DNA from: Mangrovimonas aestuarii
GTDB taxonomy: Bacteria; Bacteroidota; Bacteroidia; Flavobacteriales; Flavobacteriaceae
DNA length: 64,000 bases
Assembly: GCF_028767185.1 (NCBI RefSeq)
Contig: NZ_JARACK010000008.1
Span: 1-64,000 of the forward strand
Reading direction: 5' to 3'
Shown piece after piece: positions 1-10,064 of the stretch. The translations under genes were made by a program, and so were the position numbers. A model generated the notes under the pieces. It searched no databases, was not told the origin of the DNA, and saw nothing but the letters and a program-made list of their open reading frames with translations. How positions within the stretch are numbered: the first letter of the stretch is position 1; each line of letters begins with the position of its first letter.

Positions 1-3000
1 TACCTGTAGCTTCACCGTGACAAAGCACGTCCTGGGTTACCGAAGCCGAAGCCGAAACAGGCTGCAGGGCATTGATGGTAAAGTCGGCCGTTTGTATACA
101 TCCGTTAGTATGTTGTACGTAAGCGGTATAGGTATTAGGGGCAAGATCTGTAAAGATGTTACTTGCTCCATAGGTCACTCCGTCAATACTATATTGAAGA
201 TCTGGTAAAAGTGCAGGGTTTGCATTTACAACCACTACATTCCCAGGTACATTGTTGGTACAGTTGTCAATAACATCTACCGAAGGCAGGATGTCCACCC
301 CAACAGGAACGTCGAACGTTAATGGAGTAATTTGACAGCCATTGTCATCCTGTACGTAGAAGGTATAGGTCTGTCCTCCCACAAGACCAGCATAGATGAA
401 CTGATCTTGAGTAAAGTTAATTCCATCTATACTTGTGTAATAAGGTGGTGTTCCACCAGAGATGGTCACGGTTACCTCACCGTCATTTGCAGCAAGACAG
501 GTCTCGCCGACACCACTTAAAGAAGCAGATAGGGCACTAACTGGTTCGCTTACAATAATATTAGTTAATGCAATTTCACAACCTATTTCGTCGGTTACCA
601 TAATGGTATAGTTACCTGCTGATAGGTTATTGAATGTATTGCTAGTTCCATAAGTAAAGCTTGGTGAAATGGCATACTGAAGAACACCTGTACCACCTGA
701 AGCAGTAACTTCGATAGCTCCTGTATTATCACCAGTACATAGTACATCTGCAACAACAGTAGCTGAGGCTGTTATTGGTTGTAAATCTTCTATAACGAAG
801 TCAACTGTTTTGGTACATCCATTGGTATGTTGAGCATAAGCGGTATAGTTACCAGGAGGCAAGTCGGTAAATACATTTGAAGCTGAATATGTAATATCAT
901 CCAAGCTATATTGTACTTGACCATCTACTTCAGGGTTTACCGTAATTGTTATAACATTACCAGGTGTATTGTTTGTACAAGTTACATCTACAGAAGCAGC
1001 AGGAATTACCTCTACTGGAGCGGCCATGAAATATTCTAAAGCAGGCGAAATGTAACAACCATTACTGTCGGTAACCGCAATTTGATAAAAAATATTTCCA
1101 GATAGGCCTGTAAATGTATATTGGTTTGCGGTTATTGTTACTGTTGATGTCGTAACACCGTTAGCCATTAAAGTCACATCATAAGTTCCAGAACCACCAG
1201 TAATATCAACTGTAATAGATCCGTCACCCTCATTTAGACATACTTCATCGTTAATAGCGCCTAAAGTAGCAGCAACTGGATCAGGCTCAATAATTTCTAC
1301 TTGAAGCATTTCGTAACATCCATTTTGATCTTGTACAACTATGTCGTAAATACCAGCTGCTAAATCAGTAAAGATGTTATCATCATAGAATTGGTTCAAG
1401 TTTGGAGAAATGGCATACTGACTAACTCCTGTTCCTCCTGAAGCATTTATTGTAATAGTTCCATCTTGTAGACCATTACAAGTAATATCTGTTTTAGTGT
1501 GCGATACAACAAGTGGATTTGGATCTATTATGCTAATAATAGAAGAGCTAGCTGTACAATCAGGGCCACTTGTAACATTTACTTGATAATTCCCTGCAGG
1601 AAGATTACCAAATATCCCAGTTGTTTGAGGACCTTGAATTACACTGGATGAGTCTAAATCAACCAATTCATAGCTATAATTGCCTAATCCGTTTGAAGCA
1701 TCAGCAATAATAGTGGCATTAGACCCACCAGCACAACTCACAAAGGCACCAGAAAGATCTAAATCTATTGTTACCGGTAATACTGGTTCCACAACAACTT
1801 CATTGGTCATTACAACGGTACAACCATTGGCATCCTGAACGTAATATTGGTAAGTTCCAGGCCCAACGATGAACGAGTTTGAAGCTAATAACGGTAAGAA
1901 TGTAGTACCATCTGTACTATAGGTATATGGTGCTGTACCGCCAATTGCTTCAATATGCAACTCTGCATCATTAGTACATGTTGGTGTACTTACCATAGAT
2001 AAGGTGGCTGTTACGGCGTCTGCTGGTTCGGTAATAGTTACATCAGTAGTTGTGAAAGTACAGTTCCATCCATCAGTGATAATTACATGGTAAGTACCAG
2101 CGCTTAAATTTCCGAAACTAGTTCCAGGTTGAGGACCAGAAGTTTCACCAGAATCCACATTTACTAAAGTATATAAGTAACCACTTCCTTGTCCACCAGT
2201 AGTACCACTAACAGTAATTGTAGCATTATTGTCATTAAAACAGTCCAAAACCGATGGACTGGCTGAAATACTAGCTGAGATTGGAGTAGGTGTTGTCAAT
2301 GTAATGATAGACGAGCTTACTTCACAAAGGTTAGCATCTGTTACCATTGCGAAATAGGTTCCCGCACCAAGGCCATCAATGGTATTATCTGCTGAGTAGC
2401 CTTGAAGTACAGTTCCTGTTCCGTCAGTAAATTGGTATTGATACCCTCCTGCACCTCCAGAAGCTATTGCAGTAATAGTCCCTTGGTCATCTGTACAAGT
2501 TGCTTCAGTATAGTTTACTTCTAAATCCAATGCCGTTGGAGGAGAATCTACAGTAATTGTAGCAGTTTGTTCTGTACAGAAAGGTGCAGCTGTTTCTGTA
2601 ATTTGAACTGTAAAGTTACCTGCAGGCATGTTGTTTATAACCAATGGGTTTGTTGCGGTATCACCAAGTCCACCAATAGCAGGTGATAATGGGTTTCCAG
2701 CAGAATCCAATACGCTATAAGAGTATGGTCCTGAATATCCTGAAACGCTCACACTAATAGATCCATCAGTATCACCGTAGCATGTTACTCCTGAAATAGG
2801 TGTTGCTGAAGCGGTAATGATATCGAATGGAGGAATATCATAAGGAACTGTTACAGAATAACAACCTGTAGTAGTATCGGTAATTAAGAAAGAATACGAA
2901 CCTGGTTGTGTTAAAGTAAAGTTACCGATACTTTGAGGTGTACCTGAAGGTAATTGTTGGAACGTAAAGTTTCCTGACCCTCCAATAACTTCAATTTTTA

Positions 3001-6000
3001 TTTCTTCATCACCAGTACAGCTTATAGGTGTAATTTGTGTGATAGTAATATCTGTAATAACTGGTAATGGGTTTATAGTAACAGTAGTTGTAGTTACACA
3101 GTTATTGCTGTCCTTTACGTAAAGTGTTATGTTTTGAACACTACCAGTATCTGTTACATCAAATGTGTTGCCGGCAAAATAGTTTAAACCATCAATACTA
3201 TAGTAGTAGGTTGGTGTTCCTCCAGAGGCCGTAATTGTTATTGTTGACGTCATTACGGTATTATCTGCAGCACAAGCAAAATCTGTTGCCGTGGCTGAAG
3301 CCGTAACAGCTGTAGGTTCATCAACTGTAATCGAAATTGTAGCTGTACAGTTTCTGTTGGATGTTACTGTAATATCATAATTACCAGCTGCTAAACCGGT
3401 AAAAATTCCATTTCCATTAGTTTGTGCAGCCACAACAGGCGATGTTCCTGTAAGGGTATAAGTATAAGGAGGGTCGTTGTTTGTTGCTGGTAATACAATC
3501 GTTATGGTACCATCGTTTCCTCCATTACAACTTACGTCTGTAATATCAACATTAGAAGCATCGAAAACCACAGGTTCTGCAGCTGGTACTTCAGCAGGAA
3601 TATCAATTGAACATCCAGTAGTTGCGTCTGTAATAGTAATGGTGTACGATCCTGCTGGAACACCAGAGAATTCGTTACCAGATAAACTAACACTAGCAGG
3701 AGAAGGAGCGATTGTATAAGTAAACGAACCAGATCCTCCCGATGCATTTACTGTAATAATTCCGTCGCTTACACCACAGTCAGGAGTAGAAGCTATAGAT
3801 ACAGCAGCTGAAGCTTGAACAGGAGTTAATATGTCGATTATTTCTGTATCTGTACACCCATTAGCATCTTGAATGATAACGGTATGTGTTCCAGAATTCA
3901 AATTAGATAGAGTAAAAGAGAATGAAGCATCCTCAGTATAGGTAGCATATGCAGAACCATCTATACTATAAGTAAATGGAGCAACACCAACTGTATTATC
4001 TCTAGTTACAACTATGCTATAATTGCCCTCATCGTTACAGGTGGTAGTAGTATCCATAGCAATTGAAATTGTTGGAGATGGATCGGTTGGTAATGTAATG
4101 TTAGTAGACTGAATACAGCCGTAAGCATCCATAATATAAACTACATAGTCACCACCTTCGGCATTGAATACACCACTAGTTGATCCCGTCCAGGTAGAAG
4201 CAGTAGGAGCAGGGTCCCCAACAGCAACCAATTGGTACTGATATGGAGCTGTTCCATATTGCCCAGTTGCAGAGATAACACCAGCATTAGGATTACAGTT
4301 ATCATTTTTAATTATCGATGCACTTACTTCTAGCAACATGGTAGATTCGGTGATGGTGAATTCTACAGTAGCAGAAGAACAACCATCGTTAGTTCCACCA
4401 ACTTCAGTTAATAGAATATAGTACATGCCTGGAGCCAATGGGCCAACATTGGTAACTGATTCACTACCTCCAGATAAAGGAGATACACTACCTGTTATAC
4501 CAGTAGATGTATTAGCTTGAGCATTGAATATTTCGTAATCAACACTTGTAGCCGTAGCATCGTAACCGTTAAATGAGAAAGAAACACTTCCGTCATCGGC
4601 ACCAGTACAGGTAACATTATTTACTTGATCTAAAGTACTAGTTATGTTTGATGGCGAATCAATTGGACCAGAAGCAGTTTCAAAATAGTAACAATCTGTT
4701 ACTAAGTCGTGAACTACAAAAGTATATACAACACCAGGAACCAAACCTGTAAAGGTTGATGATTCTGGGGTTCCGGCATCGGCAGATTGATAAGACGATG
4801 AATATGGAAGGGTGTTTGTTTCTAAAATAGCAAATTCATAGTTACCACTTAGTACTGCTGCTGTTACAGTAATCACTGCAGTACCACCGGTTGAACAGTC
4901 AACGGTTGTAGTAGAAATATCTATAGTAAGATCACTTGGAGGTGAGGCAATACTTATGTTGTTTGTGATAACAGAACATCCGTTGGCATCGATTACATCT
5001 ACTTGATAAATTCCAAAATCAAGAATGGTAAATGAGTGATCTTCACCTCCTGCAGTTGTTGTATAGGAATCTGAATAGCCAAAGTTATTGCTAACATAGT
5101 AGGTATATTCAGCAGTTCCTCCTGTTACATTTTCAACAATAATTTCCCCATATTGTGTGCCGCCAGGATTATTACAGCTAATATCAACCGTTGAAACATT
5201 ATAAGTAATGGCATCAGGTTGGTTAATAGTAATATTTGCAGTCTCCGTACAAGAGTTTGCATCGGTTACAGTAACTGTGTAATCTCCAGCATTCAATCCT
5301 GAGGTCTGACTTCCGTAGTTTTGTCCAGTAGAATTGTTTACTACTTCAATTGTATAAGGAGCAAGTCCGCCTGAAGGAGTTACAGTAATAGCACCAGAAC
5401 TATCTCCATTACAAAGAATGTCCTGTGCAATAGCCAAGGTTGGAGCATTTAACACTGGTAAAGGCGTTACAGTTACGGTAGCTGTTTGTACCGTACAGCC
5501 AATTGCATCTGTAATTATGAAATCGTAAGTCCCTGCATTAGCAGTATTATAAACAAAAGAGTTTCCTGATATAGCAGTAGAAGCAGATAAAGCACCTCCG
5601 TTATAAGACGCCTGATAAGCATAAGCTGTAGTTCCGCCATTAATGGTTACTGTAATTTCGGCATCTGGACTCGCTGTACAATCTAAGTTTTTGGTTAAAA
5701 CAGCAGCAGCAGTTAATTGATCAGCAATAGTTTGGCTAACTGCTACAGAAGTACATCCGTAAGCATCTTGAACAGTAACAGAATATGTTCCTGGCGTTAA
5801 GTTGGCAAAAGTGTTACTTGTTTGGTAAGCACCACCATTTAAACTGTAAGTATAAGGGGCAACACCGCCCGTTACATCTACAACAATTGTGGCAGCATCA
5901 GTACCGTCGTAACAAAGATCTGACGTAGCATTGATAGTTGCTATAGGAGCTGTAGGTGTTACCAAATTGAATGTTCCAGTAATGGTACATCCTCCAAAAT

Positions 6001-9000
6001 CTTCAATAGTGTAAGTATAACTACCTGCTTGAGATAATCCAGCGAATGTTGAATTATTTTGAGGACCTTCAGTTGAAGCGTCAGGTAATGTTAAGGTGTA
6101 TTGATTGTTACCCCAACCACCAGTAGTATTAATAGTTACACTACCATCATTTAAACATGTGATAGGAGATACCGTAGTCCCAGCATCAGCAAGTGGAGCT
6201 GTAGGTTGGTCTATTGTTACTGAAGTTGTTGCGGTACAGTTTGTTGTTTCGTCTGTAACTACTATTGTGTATGTACCTGCAGCTACATTCGAAACGTTAA
6301 TTGATGATGACGACTGTCCAGTAATAGCCGAACCACCATTTAAGGTGTAACTATAAGTTCCAGTATATCCAGAGACGTTAAAGATGGCATTCCCAGTAGA
6401 GGCACCAAAACAATCAACATTATTAATTACCTGTCCGTTAATTGAGATAGGAGTGATGTCGTTTATAGTATAAGTTTCCTCGTAAGTACAATCTTTAGCA
6501 TCTGTAACTAAGAAGGTATAAGTTCCTGGAGCAAGACCTGTAAAGGTGTTATTGGTACCATTGTTTACTGTTACAGGTGCAGTAATTTGATACGTATAGG
6601 GTGTGTTGGTTCCTACAGTAGTTACTGTTACATCTGATGTTAAATTAGGGCAGTTTACTGCTGTACTACTGAAAGTTAAATCGGTTGGAGGATTTAACTC
6701 ATCCAAAGTAATGGTATTTGTGGTAACAGTACAACCATTGGCATCCATAACAGTAATGGTATAATCCCCATTCGTTAGATTGGTAAATGTTCCAGAGGCT
6801 TGGAAGTTTACTCCGTCAATACTGTATTGATATGGAGGTGTACCACCAGATACGTTAATACCTTCAATCGTACCAGATGTTAAACAAGTATATTCCTGAG
6901 TAACAGAAGCAGCGGCTTGAAGTAAAGGAACGTCATTAATAACCACAGTTTCAGTAGTGCTACATGTAACGCCACTCAAAGTATAGTTAATAACGATATT
7001 GTATGTTCCTGGTGCAAGGTTTGTAAACGTGTTAGCAGCAGAGAATGTAGTTCCGTTATCAATACTGTAAGCCATAGTATAGCCATTGGAGTTTGTAGTA
7101 TTGATAGTAATGGTTCCGTCATCGTTACCGTTACATTGAATATCTGTGTGATTCACCGTATACTCTGGATCTTGAACTTGATCTACAACTATTTGAGTAG
7201 TAGCAGAACAGTTGTTATAATCTATTACAGTGATATCGTAAGTTCCAGGTGTTGAAACTGTGTAATTTGATGCCGATTGGAATTCGGTAGTACTATTAAT
7301 AAAATATACATAAGGAGGAGTACCCCCTTCAGCAAGAATATTAAATGCTCCGTCTTCACAGGTTAAAGGCTGTGTAAGAACAACATCGGCTGTAAGTTCT
7401 TCAGGAACTATTATGTTAGTATCACCAGAGAAAATACATCCATCGTCGGTATTGATGTTTAATGTGTAATCACCAGCGTTAAGGTTTGAAAAAGTATAAG
7501 CATTGTCATCAATTGGTCCAACGTCATTAATAACAGCACCATTTTGAATTAATTCGTAGTAATACTGTGGATTTACGTCATTAACATGAACTGTGATATC
7601 TCCAAAATCATCATGACAAAGAGGTTGATTGGTGATTAAATCAACAGAGAAATCACGTTGTCTGATTGGAATATTAGGAATTGTAAAAATACAAGGGTTG
7701 ATTGGCACACCAATTGGACGGATGAATACCGTATAATCTCCAGGAGTAGTAATTGTAAATATATTACTAGTTTGGTATGGCCCTGAGGCGCTTACAATAC
7801 TATATTCATAACCAGCAGGTACACCGGTTACAATAATCTGTCCATCTGTGTCACATATAATATCACTATGTGTTTCATCAGGAGTGAATATGTTCTGGTA
7901 AACGTTGAAATAGAATCTCTTAAAACATCCATTTTGATAGGTAATGGTTAACTGATATTGACCAGCAGCTGTTACATTATAGGTTGGTCCAGTGCCTACT
8001 TCCGTCCATGAGCAAGTAGGAGAGGTGTTCGGACAGTCGGTAGGTGCTTCAGTTGTACAGCTACCTTCGTTAAGAACATCCCAAGTTATACTTGTAGCAT
8101 CAGTGATATTAGTTTCAATAAGTTGCGTATCATCTGCTCCACACAAGAAAATTTCTGGTAACTCCGTACCATCATTAGGACATACAACTACTTGATTAGC
8201 ATACGGAGTTACAGGGTTATCCATGTCTGCACCAAAGAGAACAACATTTACCGTTTCGGTAATTGATAAACATGGGTCTGGAGCCGTGTTAACAACTGTA
8301 TAGGTTCCTGTAGATGTTACTGTTACACTTTGGTTGTTTCCAATAGGTGTACCTGTAGCTGGATCTCCTTGATACCACTGGTATGCTAGGTAACCATCAC
8401 CAGCAGTTAACGTTACACTTCCACCACAAAGCACTTCTTCTCTTATGTAGTCACAACCGTCAATGCCTACCAAGAAATTTGTAGATCCAGGTATAATATC
8501 GCCACAACCGTCAATGGCACTACCACTAGGATCTTGTTCAGCAACTACGTTCCCCGAATTGTAGCTGTAATAAGTTGAATAAGCTAGGTTTTCAATTAGA
8601 TTAGAACATGCGTCACGCAGTTCATTACATTCATCGACTACTTTTACTTTAATTCGAATAGAATATTCTGGGTCACCTTCTTCAATCAAAGAATCTGGTA
8701 TAGTAAAAACTAATGAATGGGCAATAGGATCGTATGTGTAAGTTACTCCCGGAGCCCCCGATAAATCGACAGACAAGAAGTCTACATTGGTAGGTAGTAC
8801 ATCTGTGATGGTGTAGTTAGTGGCCCCATCATTTCCTATATTTTGGAATGTTAAAACATAATCAAGTTCTTGACCAAGAGTTACGTTAGCATCATTAATG
8901 ATATTTCCAGCAGTATCTTCAACTGTTTTAACAAGAGGAATTTCCGGTTGTATAATTTCTATAGCTAAACCATGAAAATAAAAATAGTATTCATCGCCAG

Positions 9001-10003
9001 TAGTACCTGGTTGAAAAGTTAAACTTGTTTCATTGTTATCTATTACATTATTAGCTGGGTTAGGTACATCTGAAACACCGGCATCTAATCCTCTAGTGTT
9101 CGGATCATAAGGGTTACGTGCAGAGAACTGTCCGTTAAGTTTTGTGAATGAGCTGTTAAAATAGTTGTTTTGGTTACGGCCTGTAGGCGTGCTCAATTTA
9201 GAACCGTTAAGTTTTAGAAAATCACCATTTTCAGGCCCATCACCTTCAAGAGCAGAAAAGGCATATTTTGCTCTAACAGGTCCCGCAGGAATTGTGCTAA
9301 ATCCTGAATAAGGGATGTTAAGCGTTGTAGAGTCATCAATGGCACTAAATCCATCAGAAGAGGCAATGTATTTTCCAGGATAGTTAGGGTCTTCGAATAC
9401 GATGAAAATAGACCACCCCGAAGCTAATCCTGTATCGCCTAATAAGCCTTCACTTGATGTAACATTAGCTACAGTGTAGGTACCTTCTGTGGTTGGTAAT
9501 ACGGTAACAATATCGGTCACATCATAATAACAGGCATAAGGTTTAGCACCGTCATCACCTATTGGAGTACTTCCAGCATCATAAAGGATTTCACCAGTAA
9601 TATCGGTATAGGAGGTCGCTCCTGGTTCCTTGAATTTAATCTGGTTAATACCACTCCTATCACTACCTTGATAGATAGCACTCCAATAAAGACCTGCATA
9701 AACAACATTAAAACAAGTACTTTCGTCAGGCCTTACTAGGTCTGCACTACTGGAACTAAAGGTTGTTGGATCACTGTCTATATCAATATAGACCATATTG
9801 GAATTGGAGTTGAAATTGGAATTTCCTCCAGGATTTCCCGAAGAAGCCCTTTCAACTATAGTATTACCTATAAGTAGGATATCTCCTCTAAGGGTTTGTT
9901 CGAATCTAGGCGAAAACGGCTGATAGTTTTGCGCTAGAGCCGAAATACCCATCAAAATACATACAGCTATTAAAGCTGATTTCACAAAAGTAGGTGTTTT
10001 CAT
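1..10003 (-). CDS. Giant SprB-repeat T9SS surface adhesin (3' end beyond window)
   Basis: The reading frame is open from the ATG at 10003 to the window edge (at least 3334 codons), so the C-terminus and any sorting domain are not visible. It begins with a signal peptide (MKTPTFVKSALIAVCILMG, then ALAQ). Residues about 25-330 form an N-terminal domain common on long Bacteroidota secreted proteins. A DUF11-like segment follows (about 340-460, with LVKTVEDTAGN and VLTFQNIGNDG). The rest is an array of about 31 units of roughly 75-80 residues, each with a pattern like YSIDG..F...N.F..L..GTYT..V.D.NGC, which matches SprB-type repeats. SprB is the mobile cell-surface gliding adhesin of Flavobacterium, exported by T9SS. 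The PorP/SprF-type gene 61 bp upstream fits that role. It could instead be a non-motility adhesin. The repeats have diverged from each other, so the array is old. Confidence 0.88.
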   Translation of the reverse strand, partial: MKTPTFVKSALIAVCILMGISALAQNYQPFSPRFEQTLRGDILLIGNTIVERASSGNPGGNSNFNSNSNMVYIDIDSDPTTFSSSSADLVRPDESTCFNVVYAGLYWSAIYQGSDRSGINQIKFKEPGATSYTDITGEILYDAGSTPIGDDGAKPYACYYDVTDIVTVLPTTEGTYTVANVTSSEGLLGDTGLASGWSIFIVFEDPNYPGKYIASSDGFSAIDDSTTLNIPYSGFSTIPAGPVRAKYAFSALEGDGPENGDFLKLNGSKLSTPTGRNQNNYFNSSFTKLNGQFSARNPYDPNTRGLDAGVSDVPNPANNVIDNNETSLTFQPGTTGDEYYFYFHGLAIEIIQPEIPLVKTVEDTAGNIINDANVTLGQELDYVLTFQNIGNDGATNYTITDVLPTNVDFLSVDLSGAPGVTYTYDPIAHSLVFTIPDSLIEEGDPEYSIRIKVKVVDECNELRDACSNLIENLAYSTYYSYNSGNVVAEQDPSGSAIDGCGDIIPGSTNFLVGIDGCDYIREEVLCGGSVTLTAGDGYLAYQWYQGDPATGTPIGNNQSVTVTSTGTYTVVNTAPDPCLSITETVNVVLFGADMDNPVTPYANQVVVCPNDGTELPEIFLCGADDTQLIETNITDATSITWDVLNEGSCTTEAPTDCPNTSPTCSWTEVGTGPTYNVTAAGQYQLTITYQNGCFKRFYFNVYQNIFTPDETHSDIICDTDGQIIVTGVPAGYEYSIVSASGPYQTSNIFTITTPGDYTVFIRPIGVPINPCIFTIPNIPIRQRDFSVDLITNQPLCHDDFGDITVHVNDVNPQYYYELIQNGAVINDVGPIDDNAYTFSNLNAGDYTLNINTDDGCIFSGDTNIIVPEELTADVVLTQPLTCEDGAFNILAEGGTPPYVYFINSTTEFQSASNYTVSTPGTYDITVIDYNNCSATTQIVVDQVQDPEYTVNHTDIQCNGNDDGTITINTTNSNGYTMAYSIDNGTTFSAANTFTNLAPGTYNIVINYTLSGVTCSTTETVVINDVPLLQAAASVTQEYTCLTSGTIEGINVSGGTPPYQYSIDGVNFQASGTFTNLTNGDYTITVMDANGCTVTTNTITLDELNPPTDLTFSSTAVNCPNLTSDVTVTTVGTNTPYTYQITAPVTVNNGTNNTFTGLAPGTYTFLVTDAKDCTYEETYTINDITPISINGQVINNVDCFGASTGNAIFNVSGYTGTYSYTLNGGSAITGQSSSSINVSNVAAGTYTIVVTDETTNCTATTSVTIDQPTAPLADAGTTVSPITCLNDGSVTINTTGGWGNNQYTLTLPDASTEGPQNNSTFAGLSQAGSYTYTIEDFGGCTITGTFNLVTPTAPIATINATSDLCYDGTDAATIVVDVTGGVAPYTYSLNGGAYQTSNTFANLTPGTYSVTVQDAYGCTSVAVSQTIADQLTAAAVLTKNLDCTASPDAEITVTINGGTTAYAYQASYNGGALSASTAISGNSFVYNTANAGTYDFIITDAIGCTVQTATVTVTPLPVLNAPTLAIAQDILCNGDSSGAITVTPSGGLAPYTIEVVNNSTGQNYGSQTSGLNAGDYTVTVTDANSCTETANITINQPDAITYNVSTVDISCNNPGGTQYGEIIVENVTGGTAEYTYYVSNNFGYSDSYTTTAGGEDHSFTILDFGIYQVDVIDANGCSVITNNISIASPPSDLTIDISTTTVDCSTGGTAVITVTAAVLSGNYEFAILETNTLPYSSSYQSADAGTPESSTFTGLVPGVVYTFVVHDLVTDCYYFETASGPIDSPSNITSTLDQVNNVTCTGADDGSVSFSFNGYDATATSVDYEIFNAQANTSTGITGSVSPLSGGSESVTNVGPLAPGMYYILLTEVGGTNDGCSSATVEFTITESTMLLEVSASIIKNDNCNPNAGVISATGQYGTAPYQYQLVAVGDPAPTASTWTGSTSGVFNAEGGDYVVYIMDAYGCIQSTNITLPTDPSPTISIAMDTTTTCNDEGNYSIVVTRDNTVGVAPFTYSIDGSAYATYTEDASFSFTLSNLNSGTHTVIIQDANGCTDTEIIDILTPVQASAAVSIASTPDCGVSDGIITVNASGGSGSFTYTIAPSPASVSLSGNEFSGVPAGSYTITITDATTGCSIDIPAEVPAAEPVVFDASNVDITDVSCNGGNDGTITIVLPATNNDPPYTYTLTGTSPVVAAQTNGNGIFTGLAAGNYDITVTSNRNCTATISITVDEPTAVTASATATDFACAADNTVMTSTITITASGGTPTYYYSIDGLNYFAGNTFDVTDTGSVQNITLYVKDSNNCVTTTTVTINPLPVITDITITQITPISCTGDEEIKIEVIGGSGNFTFQQLPSGTPQSIGNFTLTQPGSYSFLITDTTTGCYSVTVPYDIPPFDIITASATPISGVTCYGDTDGSISVSVSGYSGPYSYSVLDSAGNPLSPAIGGLGDTATNPLVINNMPAGNFTVQITETAAPFCTEQTATITVDSPPTALDLEVNYTEATCTDDQGTITAIASGGAGGYQYQFTDGTGTVLQGYSADNTIDGLGAGTYFAMVTDANLCEVSSSIITLTTPTPISASISASPSVLDCFNDNNATITVSGTTGGQGSGYLYTLVNVDSGETSGPQPGTSFGNLSAGTYHVIITDGWNCTFTTTDVTITEPADAVTATLSMVSTPTCTNDAELHIEAIGGTAPYTYSTDGTTFLPLLASNSFIVGPGTYQYYVQDANGCTVVMTNEVVVEPVLPVTIDLDLSGAFVSCAGGSNATIIADASNGLGNYSYELVDLDSSSVIQGPQTTGIFGNLPAGNYQVNVTSGPDCTASSSIISIIDPNPLVVSHTKTDITCNGLQDGTITINASGGTGVSQYAISPNLNQFYDDNIFTDLAAGIYDIVVQDQNGCYEMLQVEIIEPDPVAATLGAINDEVCLNEGDGSITVDITGGSGTYDVTLMANGVTTSTVTITANQYTFTGLSGNIFYQIAVTDSNGCYISPALEYFMAAPVEVIPAASVDVTCTNNTPGNVITITVNPEVDGQVQYSLDDITYSASNVFTDLPPGNYTAYAQHTNGCTKTVDFVIEDLQPITASATVVADVLCTGDNTGAIEVTASGGTGVLQYAISPSFTYGTSNTFNNLSAGNYTIMVTDEIGCEIALTNIIVSEPVSALSASLSGVGETCLAANDGEVTVTISGGTPPYYTSIDGINFTQDQFIYAGLVGGQTYTFYVQDDNGCQITPLTFDVPVGVDILPSVDVIDNCTNNVPGNVVVVNANPALLPDLQYSIDGVTYGASNIFTDLAPNTYTAYVQHTNGCIQTADFTINALQPVSASASVTQDVLCHGEATG

Positions 10004-10064
10004 AACGGTTAACATTTATAGCATGTGGGGTATGCTTCAATCAATTTTCTTAGTCTCATACTTT

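Noticed and set aside
1-10000. Several short plus-strand reading frames opposite the giant adhesin (for example 17-208, 7992-8195).
   Set aside because: They lie antisense to a continuous coding frame, have no recognisable domains, and their codon bias mirrors the repeats.
1-10003. Possible frameshift in the giant adhesin.
   Set aside because: The frame of the start codon at 10003 agrees with the frame at about 8008 and at base 4, so the gene reads through.
1-10003. Periodic repeats that could be mistaken for a CRISPR array.
   Set aside because: The period is about 225-240 bases, the units are diverged and coding, and there are no constant spacers.
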